From Acidimicrobiales bacterium (lineage in GTDB: Bacteria; Actinomycetota; Acidimicrobiia; Acidimicrobiales; SZUA-35), in assembly GCA_013003535.1 (NCBI GenBank), contig JABDIY010000106.1, forward strand, positions 1-34,579: a stretch of DNA of 34,579 nt, given 5' to 3'. The notes under the pieces are model-generated. The model was not told the origin of the DNA. It saw nothing but the letters and a program-made list of their open reading frames with translations, and searched no databases. Below, in pieces: positions 25,295 through 33,292 of the stretch. Made by a program: the position numbers and the translations under genes. Numbering within the stretch: position 1 is the stretch's first letter; each line of letters opens with the position of its first letter.

Positions 25295-26446
25295 TTATTT
25301 CTGCCCTTCCGAGGCGAGTTCTACTGCTTTGGCGGCGGCACTCAACATTGTTTCTTCCATCATCAGTCGATCGCTCAACTTTGGTTTGAGGATCGCACGG
25401 CCCTCTGCGGCGTTGGTGCCGTCGAGCCGGACCACGATTGGGGAATCCAGTTTCACCCGGCTCATGGCCTCGAGAATTCCGTTCGCCACCTCTTCGCCTC
25501 GGGTGATGCCACCGAAGATGTTGATGAAGATGACCTTCACGTTCTTGTCGTCGTTGATGACTTCGAGTGCCCCGGCCATCACGTCAGCGTTGGCGCCGCC
25601 GCCGATGTCGAGAAAGTTGGCAGCTGATCCGCCCACCTGGTTTACGACATCCAGCGTGCTCATGGCCAGACCGGCACCGTTGGCGATCACGCCGACGTTG
25701 CCGTCGAGGCCCACGTACTGAAGGCCTCGCTCGTGAGCTGCCATCTCTCGCTCGTCACGGGGCTGAGTCTTATCGTATTTAGCGTATTCGGGATGCTCAT
25801 ACAGCGCATTGGCGTCGAGGCTCACCTTGGCATCGAGAGCGTGCACCTCGCCAGTGGGCTTGAGGATGAGCGGGTTGATCTCGCAGAGATCAGCATCGCC
25901 TTCGGTGTACGCGGTGTACAGCTTGAGGAGGATGTCCACGGCACCGTCGGTGGCCTTGGGGTTGAGCTTGGCGGCTTCCACCCACGCTCTACATTTCGCC
26001 TCCGAAAGGCCCTCGGCGGGGTTGATGTGGATTTTGGCGATGGCGTCAGGGTTGTTCTCGGCCACGGTCTCGATCTCGACGCCGCCCTCGGCGCTGAGCA
26101 TTCCGAGGTGCTGCTTGGCTGAACGATCCAGAGTGAAACTGGCGTAATACTCCTCGGCGATATCACTGGCTTTTTCAACCCAGATGGTCTGCACTATGTG
26201 TCCCTTGATGTCGAGACCGAGGATGTTGCCGGCATGGAGCCGAGCCTCGTGGGCATTCTCAGCCAACTTCACCCCACCGGCCTTGCCGCGGCCTCCGGTG
26301 TGCACCTGAGCTTTCACCACCACCGGATATCCAACCCGGTCGGCGATGGCTACGGCCTCGTCGACATCTTGTGTTGCTTCGCCGTCGGACACCGGGATGC
26401 CATAGGTAGCGAAGAACTGCTTGCCTTGAAATTCGAGCAGATCCAT
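25295..26446 (-). CDS. sucC: Succinyl-CoA synthetase beta subunit
   Basis: Beta subunit (383 aa), with the ATP-grasp domain that binds the nucleotide and the domain that meets the alpha subunit. The N-terminus MDLLEFQGKQFFATYGIPV and VVKAQVHTGGRGKAGGVKL are diagnostic; the metal-binding acidic pair lies in CEINPLIL and HALDAKVSLD; the succinyl-CoA/phosphate loop is NGAGLAMSTLD and NIFGGITRGEEVANGI. The frame is open 12 codons upstream, but the ATG at 26446 gives the family start. Whether ATP or GTP is used is not decided by sequence. It is the first gene of sucCD and divergent from the giant secreted protein gene across 100 nt. Confidence 0.96.
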   Translation of the reverse strand: MDLLEFQGKQFFATYGIPVSDGEATQDVDEAVAIADRVGYPVVVKAQVHTGGRGKAGGVKLAENAHEARLHAGNILGLDIKGHIVQTIWVEKASDIAEEYYASFTLDRSAKQHLGMLSAEGGVEIETVAENNPDAIAKIHINPAEGLSEAKCRAWVEAAKLNPKATDGAVDILLKLYTAYTEGDADLCEINPLILKPTGEVHALDAKVSLDANALYEHPEYAKYDKTQPRDEREMAAHERGLQYVGLDGNVGVIANGAGLAMSTLDVVNQVGGSAANFLDIGGGANADVMAGALEVINDDKNVKVIFINIFGGITRGEEVANGILEAMSRVKLDSPIVVRLDGTNAAEGRAILKPKLSDRLMMEETMLSAAAKAVELASEGQK

Positions 26447-26546
26447 GACCCATGACTCTATTCCCACCAGGACAAAACGCATGGCACGATCACCGGAGGT
26501 GTACTAGGTTCAAAATTGCGGGTAGCGACCAAGAGGGGCAAATCAG

Positions 26547-29500
26547 ATGATTCCTTCGAAGAGAAGAACAGAACGACGGAGCGTGGTTCTGCGTCGGCTG
26601 CTGGGTGCGGCGGCTCTCGCAGTGCCAATGTCCCTTGTTGGGACGCTTCCCGTAAGCGCGGACACGCAGACGGTCGCGGTGTCTATCGCAGCGAGCGACG
26701 ATGACGCCGAACAGCGCGCCGACGGATCCGTCACCCTCACCAGTTCCGACCTCGAACTGACCGGAGAAAACGGTGCGGCGCAGACCGTCGGAATGCGTTT
26801 CGCCAACCTCATCGTGCCCGCCGGGGCCTTGGTTGTGAGCGCGGAGATCCAGTTCACCGTGGATGAGGCCACCAGCGGGACAACCTCGCTTACCTTCCGG
26901 GCCGAAGCCACCGACAACGCTGCGCCCTTCACCACAACCGTCAACAGCATCACCGCCAGACCGGTTACCACTGCGGCAACCACTTGGGCCCCAAGTCCGT
27001 GGCCGACCGTGGGAGAACGAGGCTCGGCGCAGCGCACCCCAAACCTGGCGCCAGTCGTGCAGAGCATCATCAACCGTCCCGGTTGGCAATCTGGCAATGC
27101 GCTTGCGATCATCGTGACCGGGACCGGATCGCGAGTGGCGGAGTCATTCAACGGCAGTGCGGGATCAGCGGCCACGCTCCATGTGGAGTTCGATTTCTCG
27201 GCACCGGCACCGCCGGTCATCACTTCGTTCGCTCCATCGAGCAGTCAAGTCGGCGGTGAGGTAGTGGTCACGGGGTCGGGATTCACCGGGGTGACGGCGG
27301 TCCAGGTAAACGGGGTGTCGGCAGCCTTTTCCGCAACGTCCGACACATCGATCACCGTCACTGTGCCTGTTGGTTCCACCAACGGTCCGATCTCGGTCTC
27401 AAACTCGGCCGGGACTGCTGTCAGTTCTGTAGATCTCACCATCGACCCCACTCCCCCGCTGCGGGTGCCGTCTGACTTCCCAACAATTCAGGGGGCAATC
27501 GACGCGTCCCAAGACGGCGATGTGATCATCGTGGCCCCCGGCACCTACCACGAGAGCGTCGTGATCTCGGGCAAGAACATCACGCTGGCCTCCCAATATT
27601 TGGAAAACCCCGACCCGTCGCTGATCGACGCCACCGTCATCGACACAGATGGGACCGAAGACGCGATTATCGTCAGTAACACCGACGGAACAGGGCCCAC
27701 GATCATGGGCCTGAAACTCCTGAACCCAACTTCGGCGCGACTGGACGGAATTCGCCTCGACGGCAGCGCCAGCATTCTCGACAACCACATCGTTCAGTTC
27801 GACGATGCCGTGGACACTGACTCCCCCATCGGATCTGTGACCTCGAACTGTATTTGCCTACGGAACATCCTCGAGCTCGGCACCGACGACGGCTTCGACC
27901 TCGATGGTGCCAGCGGCGGGATTTACGAGGACAACATCCTAAGAGACAACCGAGGCGACGGTGTCGAGATTCGCCTCGGCGACGCCGCTCAGCAGATCGA
28001 TTTGGTCTTCCGTAACAACCACATACTCCGCAATCGTCAGGACGGCATACAGATCATCGATGAACCCGGTGCGTCGAACCGGGTCTTCACCATCGAGCGC
28101 AATCGGTTCATCGACAACGGGCAGGCGGGCATTGGCCTCATGGACAACTCCGAGACCACGGAGGACTACCGGGCGGCCAGCCTCACCGATCGGATCAACC
28201 TCTTCAACAATACCTTCTACATCAATGACCACGGCTTCAGCGGCGGCGACAACGTCATCGCACTCAACAACATCTTCGCCAACTCCTCGGACATCGCAGT
28301 CAAGAATGTGGACGGCGGCAGTCAGCTCGCCCACAATCTCTTCTGGAACAACGGGACCGACAACTCCGGGTCAAACCTGGACCCGGTCACCACGCTGTCG
28401 AGCGATCCGTTGTTCAACACCGAGTATGGCCTCTCCGCGGGCAGTCCAGCGATCGACGCCGGCGTAGCCAGCTACACCTGGAACGGTGAGCTGGTTCTGG
28501 ACCTGCCGCCCACCGCCTACGACGGATCGGCTCCCGACCTCGGCGCGGTCGAATTCGATACAGTCGGACCTCAGACCACGATCACGTCTGGCCCGGAAAG
28601 TCCGTCCGGCTCGCCCGACGCGTCGTTCGGTTTCACGTCGTCGATTGGCGGGTCCACGTTCGAATGCAGGCTCGACGGAGCGAGCTTCAGCGACTGCACC
28701 TCACCTACCCCATACACGGGGCTTGCCGATGGCACGCATACGTTCGAGGTCCGGGCTATCGACCCCGGTGGGAATCAGGACAACTCCCCCGCCTCCGCTA
28801 TGTGGACGATCGACACAACCGCCCCACTCGCTCCCACGATCACCGAGCCGGCCGAAGCGGCAGCGGTCACGAACGGCACATTCACGGTGAGGGGCGCCGC
28901 CGAGGCAGGATCCACCGTCACCGTCTTGGTCGGCGGGATCCAGCAATCTGTCACAGTGGCGAATGGCAACGGCGCGTGGGCCACGGTGGTGAACGGCCTG
29001 AGTGTCGGCGCTCATGTCATCACCGCCACGGCAGCTGATGCCGTGGATAATCAATCGCCGTCATCACCCGGGCGGTCAATCAGCGTGGTCGCCTCCACAC
29101 TCAGTCCCGTGATCGCAAGCGCCGGCGACATCGCCTGTGATCGCGTTGGGACCACCGACTGCCGCCAGATCGCCACATCGGACCTGATCCTGGCCGGGAA
29201 TTACGATGCAGTGCTCACCCTGGGTGACCACCAATACGAGTGCGCCAGCACGAGCGAGTTCGCCATCGGATATGAACCGAGCTGGGGTCGGGTGAAGTCG
29301 ATCACTCGCCCCGCAGTGGGGAACCACGAGTACCTCACGACGGGAGGCATCGATTGCGATCCCACCGGCACTGCTGCCGATTACTTCAACTACTTCGGTG
29401 CTGCGGCGGGCTCTCCTTCCGAAGGCTGGTACTCCTACGACCTCGGCGACTGGCATCTCATCAGCCTCAACTCCAACTGCTCCAAGATCGGCGGTTGCGG

Positions 29501-31814
29501 GCCGGGCTCACCCCAAGAACAATGGCTACGGGCGGACCTGGCGGCCAACCCCACAGCTTGCTCGGTGGCCTACTGGCACGATCCGCGTTGGTCCAGCGGC
29601 GCCGCCCACGGCAGCAACACCGCCACCGCCGCACTGGTCGATGCGCTCTATGAGAACGGTGTAGACCTGATCCTGGCCGGCCACGATCACCACTACGAAC
29701 GCTTCGCTCCCCAAGCACCCGATGGCACGGCCGACCCGCAATACGGAATTCGGGAGTTCGTGGTCGGAACCGGAGGGCGCTCCGTCCGAGCGCTCGGCCC
29801 AATCGAGGCAAACAGCGAGTTCCAGTGGGCAACCGAGTTCGGGATCTTGGAGCTGACGCTCGGGACCGGATCGTATGACTGGGCCTTCCTGACCGAGAGC
29901 GGCGCTACCCCGGACAGTGGGTCAGCCCCGTGCCACGGGACACCGGGAAGTGAAACGCCACCGGAAACCACGATCAGCTCCGGGCCCTCTGACCCCTCCC
30001 CCTCGCCGGATGCCACGTTCGTCTTCAGTGCGAACGAGCCGGCAACCTTCGAGTGTTCGCTGGACGGTGAGACCCCAACTGCTTGCGCCTCCCCTGCCAT
30101 GTTCACCGGATTGAGCGATGGGCCGCACACGTTCTCCGTCACCGCAACCGACAACTCCGGCGAGCTGGATCCCACGCCTGCCACGTGGGAGTGGTCGGTA
30201 GACACGGCAGTGCCGGTGACCGTCACGATCGCGGCTACCGATCCCGACGCCGGTGAATCTGGAACCGACCCCGGCCAGTTCACCATTAGTCGAGACGGGG
30301 CAACCGGGGGTCCGCTGACGGTGCAACTGGACATCGATGGAACGGCCACTTCGGACAGCGACTACGCAGCCCTGCCAACCAGCATCGAGATCCCCACCAG
30401 CCAAAGCAGTGCCGTGATCACAGTCGAGCCGATCGACGATTCCGAGTCCGAGAGCACCGAGACGGTGATCATGTCGATTGTCGCAGATGGCGCCTACACG
30501 ATCGGCACGCCCGGCTCCGAGACCGTTTCGATCGCCGACAACGACGACCCGCCAGCTGGTCAAGAGATCACCCTCGTACCTGTGGCCGATACCTGGGTTG
30601 ACGAGTCCAGTCCCACAACGAATTTCGGGACCGACCAAACTCTCAACGTGGATGGCAACGCCAATCGAGCCGAGGAGGCACTGCTGCGCTTTGACGTAAA
30701 TGGGATAGCGGGGTCGGCTCAGAGCGCAAAGCTCCGGGTCTTCGTGACCAACGCCACGAGCAATGGACCGACCGTCGTTCTCACCGAGACAACATGGTCA
30801 GAGTCAGCGGTCACTTGGAACACGAAACCGAATCCGATTGGTGGCATCATCGACGACGCTGGCTCCATCCCATCGGGCGCCTACTTCGAGTTCGACGTCA
30901 CAGCCGCGATCACCGGACCGGGGACCTACAGCTTCGCCCTTCTCCCCCAATCCACCAACGGTCTTGGCTTCCGGTCAAAGGAGGCTGCAACAAGTCCACC
31001 GGAATTGGTGATCACCGCTCCGGTCGGCCCAGACACCGAACCACCATCGGTCACCTCGCTCAACCCGGCCGACGGCGCCAGCGATGTTTCGCCCTCGGCA
31101 CCGGTCCAGGTGGTGTTCAGCGAGGCCATGGACCCGGCCACGATCACCAACACCAGCCTCTCGCTGTCCACCGGAGGTCAGCCAGTCACCGGCGCCGTCT
31201 CCTATGCAGCGAGTTCCCGGACAGCCACCTTTACTCCGTCCTCACCACTGGTGCTCGGGCAGACCTACGATGCGAACCTCGCAGTTACGGTCACCGACAC
31301 CTCCGGCAACCCCCTGGCCAACCCGGTCTCCTGGTCATTCTCGGTCATCAGCAGCCTGCCCACCGAGGTGACCCTGACCCCCGAGGCCGACACCTATGTG
31401 AACGGGAGCCGCGTCACCACCAATTTCGGTTCGCTCTCCACGATCGAATCCGATGGGGCATCCCAGGTGGAGCAACCACTCCTGCGGTTCGATGTGAGCG
31501 GCGTTGCTTCGGTGGAAAGCGCAGTCCTGCGAATATTCGTGAGCAACTCCACCTCCAACGGGCCCGAGGTCTATCTCGCCGATAACAACTGGGACGAGAA
31601 CACTGTGACGTGGGCTACTCGGCCTGCTCAGTTGTCCGGTCCCCATGTGGATTCGGGCGTCATCGGTTCAGGCTGGTACGAGCTAGATGTGACTGCGGCT
31701 ATCACTACGCCGGGGGTGTACACGCTCAACCTCGTATCGGTTTCCAGCGACGGTCTGCGTTTCAGTTCCAGGGAAGGTACCGACCCACCCCAACTGGTGG
31801 TGACGAGCGGCTGA
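26547..31814 (+). CDS. Giant secreted mosaic protein with purple-acid-phosphatase-like domain
   Basis: Extracellular protein of 1755 aa. A signal peptide (1-38, ending VSA-D) contains an early RRSVV that may be a Tat motif. In order: a beta-sandwich domain (about 40-215), an IPT/TIG domain (221-300), a right-handed beta-helix starting PTIQGAIDASQDGD (305-671), two Ig-like domains (677-757 and 762-850), a metallophosphatase (852-1125) with AGDIACD, LGDHQYE, GNHEY, AYWHDPRWSSG and GHDHHYERFAP, a third Ig-like domain (1140-1218), a Calx-beta domain (1223-1333), a DNRLRE/CBM96-like domain (1342-1491), a Big_5 domain (1497-1602) and a second DNRLRE-like domain (1607-1755). The metallophosphatase motifs look intact. 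No sorting signal or membrane anchor is seen at the C-terminus. GAGGGG at 26533-26538 supports the start. Binding and cleavage of a phosphorylated polymer or nucleic acid outside the cell is inferred. Confidence 0.88.
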   Translation: MIPSKRRTERRSVVLRRLLGAAALAVPMSLVGTLPVSADTQTVAVSIAASDDDAEQRADGSVTLTSSDLELTGENGAAQTVGMRFANLIVPAGALVVSAEIQFTVDEATSGTTSLTFRAEATDNAAPFTTTVNSITARPVTTAATTWAPSPWPTVGERGSAQRTPNLAPVVQSIINRPGWQSGNALAIIVTGTGSRVAESFNGSAGSAATLHVEFDFSAPAPPVITSFAPSSSQVGGEVVVTGSGFTGVTAVQVNGVSAAFSATSDTSITVTVPVGSTNGPISVSNSAGTAVSSVDLTIDPTPPLRVPSDFPTIQGAIDASQDGDVIIVAPGTYHESVVISGKNITLASQYLENPDPSLIDATVIDTDGTEDAIIVSNTDGTGPTIMGLKLLNPTSARLDGIRLDGSASILDNHIVQFDDAVDTDSPIGSVTSNCICLRNILELGTDDGFDLDGASGGIYEDNILRDNRGDGVEIRLGDAAQQIDLVFRNNHILRNRQDGIQIIDEPGASNRVFTIERNRFIDNGQAGIGLMDNSETTEDYRAASLTDRINLFNNTFYINDHGFSGGDNVIALNNIFANSSDIAVKNVDGGSQLAHNLFWNNGTDNSGSNLDPVTTLSSDPLFNTEYGLSAGSPAIDAGVASYTWNGELVLDLPPTAYDGSAPDLGAVEFDTVGPQTTITSGPESPSGSPDASFGFTSSIGGSTFECRLDGASFSDCTSPTPYTGLADGTHTFEVRAIDPGGNQDNSPASAMWTIDTTAPLAPTITEPAEAAAVTNGTFTVRGAAEAGSTVTVLVGGIQQSVTVANGNGAWATVVNGLSVGAHVITATAADAVDNQSPSSPGRSISVVASTLSPVIASAGDIACDRVGTTDCRQIATSDLILAGNYDAVLTLGDHQYECASTSEFAIGYEPSWGRVKSITRPAVGNHEYLTTGGIDCDPTGTAADYFNYFGAAAGSPSEGWYSYDLGDWHLISLNSNCSKIGGCGPGSPQEQWLRADLAANPTACSVAYWHDPRWSSGAAHGSNTATAALVDALYENGVDLILAGHDHHYERFAPQAPDGTADPQYGIREFVVGTGGRSVRALGPIEANSEFQWATEFGILELTLGTGSYDWAFLTESGATPDSGSAPCHGTPGSETPPETTISSGPSDPSPSPDATFVFSANEPATFECSLDGETPTACASPAMFTGLSDGPHTFSVTATDNSGELDPTPATWEWSVDTAVPVTVTIAATDPDAGESGTDPGQFTISRDGATGGPLTVQLDIDGTATSDSDYAALPTSIEIPTSQSSAVITVEPIDDSESESTETVIMSIVADGAYTIGTPGSETVSIADNDDPPAGQEITLVPVADTWVDESSPTTNFGTDQTLNVDGNANRAEEALLRFDVNGIAGSAQSAKLRVFVTNATSNGPTVVLTETTWSESAVTWNTKPNPIGGIIDDAGSIPSGAYFEFDVTAAITGPGTYSFALLPQSTNGLGFRSKEAATSPPELVITAPVGPDTEPPSVTSLNPADGASDVSPSAPVQVVFSEAMDPATITNTSLSLSTGGQPVTGAVSYAASSRTATFTPSSPLVLGQTYDANLAVTVTDTSGNPLANPVSWSFSVISSLPTEVTLTPEADTYVNGSRVTTNFGSLSTIESDGASQVEQPLLRFDVSGVASVESAVLRIFVSNSTSNGPEVYLADNNWDENTVTWATRPAQLSGPHVDSGVIGSGWYELDVTAAITTPGVYTLNLVSVSSDGLRFSSREGTDPPQLVVTSG

Positions 31815-31827
31815 GTAGCAACGAGGG

Positions 31828-32316
31828 TCAGCTGTCGGCCGTGACGATCGTGGCGACCACCTGACCGTCCACGACCTCCACACCGTATTGACGGAGTCCA
31901 TCGCCGTCGTCGGGATACACGGTTCCATTGCAGGAATCCACGAACGTTGAAGAATCTCGCTGCCATTCGGCAACGCAGTTCCGGGGAGCGTCATCGGGCC
32001 GGACTGCGAAAACCAACCAACCGGTCTCGGCATCGTCTCCGATGTGCTGCACCCAGACATCGCGGTCATTCCCGAGGCCGGATATGAGGAGCGGGTCGCC
32101 GCCGAAGACATCTTCGTCGTCGATCTTGTCGGCGAGGTCCTGCGCATTGCCGATGAAAAACTTGTCGTCGCCGAGGTTGAGCTGGACATCACCCCGTTCG
32201 GCCTGCTGCGATATGCGGGTGATCAGAAAGAAGATTGCAAGGAACCCGAGGATCCCGGCCACTGCGATGGCGGCCGCCTGGGTCCCAGGATTGTTTCGAT
32301 TCGGTGCCACAGGCAT
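31828..32316 (-). CDS. Membrane-anchored small protein with cluster-less Rieske-like end
   Basis: 162 aa from the preferred ATG. A short polar N-terminus, one transmembrane helix (about residues 14-33, AAAIAVAGILGFLAIFFLI), then an acidic extracytoplasmic domain. The end (RNCVAEWQ, FVDSCNGTVYPDDGDGLRQYGVEVVDGQVVAT) has the cadence of the second half of a Rieske domain, where CxH...CxxH would hold a [2Fe-2S] cluster, but the His residues are missing, so no cluster is expected. The two Cys could form a disulfide. The frame is open 22 codons upstream of ATG 32316; the shorter start places the helix normally. Function unknown. It converges with the giant gene (13-nt gap) and is divergent from the phosphodiesterase gene (79 nt). 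Confidence 0.65.
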   Translation of the reverse strand: MPVAPNRNNPGTQAAAIAVAGILGFLAIFFLITRISQQAERGDVQLNLGDDKFFIGNAQDLADKIDDEDVFGGDPLLISGLGNDRDVWVQHIGDDAETGWLVFAVRPDDAPRNCVAEWQRDSSTFVDSCNGTVYPDDGDGLRQYGVEVVDGQVVATIVTADS

Positions 32317-32395
32317 GGGTGAAGTATTCCAGCAGCGAAACTCAACTCCATCTGCCGATAGATAATCCGTTACCCTTATCAATGCGGGAGGTGAA

Positions 32396-33232
32396 GTGGT
32401 GCGTGCAGAACAGGTAGTTATCGCTCAGTTGACAGACACCCACATCAGCGTGGGCGATCACGGCCTCGGTCAGGCCTACTGGGACGAGAACACGCGCCGA
32501 CTCCGCAGCGCCGTCCGCTCGCTCAATGCCGAGACCGAACCTCCAGCGGTTGTCATTGGCACCGGCGACCTCGTTGAGTGCGGATCAACGGCGGCATATG
32601 AGATCCTCACCGAGATCACGAGCCAACTGAACATGCCGTTCTGGCCGCTCCCCGGCAACCACGACTCCCGAGTGAACATTCGCAAGTCATTTCCGGAAAT
32701 GCCCTGGGAAGAAAACCATGCGAGCTGGTCTCAAGAGGTCCCCGATACCGACATTCAAGTCATTGCCTTGGACACAACCCAAGCCGGCAGGCAAGGGGGG
32801 TTCGTAGACGCGGAACGCCTCGAATGGGTGGCCGATCAAATCGATCAGGCCACCTGGGCCCGCAAACCCTGCGTGGTAGCCACGCATCACCCACCGTTTC
32901 TCACCGGAATCGACTGGATGGACGCCATGGGGTTCGAAGGTTTCGACGAACTCCGGGCCGTCTTCATCGAGCACCCGCCAACGCAGATCATCAGCGGCCA
33001 CTTCCATCGCAACATCACTGCACAGGTAGGAACCACCGTCGCATCAGTGGGGATAGCCACCACCATGCACATCAACCTGGACCTCAGCAACGCTGCGGTT
33101 CCTTCGATCATCAACGATCCCATTGGGTATCAGTTGTTGAGCATCCCGAACGACGAGGAACCTCAGGTCATCACTCATACACGCTTCATCGATCGGGCCT
33201 CGGTAGCCAGGCCGATCCAAGTGCAAATCTGA
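32396..33232 (+). CDS. CpdA-like cyclic-nucleotide phosphodiesterase/metallophosphoesterase
   Basis: Calcineurin-like phosphoesterase of 278 aa with the complete two-metal motif set: LTDTHIS (D14, H16), GTGDLVECG (D58), PGNHDSR (N88, H89), ATHHPP (H164, H165) and SGHFHRN (H202, H204). The overall layout is that of CpdA/Icc-type enzymes that cleave cAMP or related phosphodiesters in the cytosol; substrate cannot be fixed from sequence. No signal peptide. GGGAGGT at 32386-32392 is a strong ribosome binding site; GTG 32396 or GTG 32399 could both serve, the second with better spacing. It converges with pcrA across 60 nt. Confidence 0.88.
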   Translation: MVRAEQVVIAQLTDTHISVGDHGLGQAYWDENTRRLRSAVRSLNAETEPPAVVIGTGDLVECGSTAAYEILTEITSQLNMPFWPLPGNHDSRVNIRKSFPEMPWEENHASWSQEVPDTDIQVIALDTTQAGRQGGFVDAERLEWVADQIDQATWARKPCVVATHHPPFLTGIDWMDAMGFEGFDELRAVFIEHPPTQIISGHFHRNITAQVGTTVASVGIATTMHINLDLSNAAVPSIINDPIGYQLLSIPNDEEPQVITHTRFIDRASVARPIQVQI

Positions 33233-33292
33233 GGCGACGCCACCAGGAAGCTGCATCATCAGGATCAGCTAACCCGGAGCGATCGAATCGGT

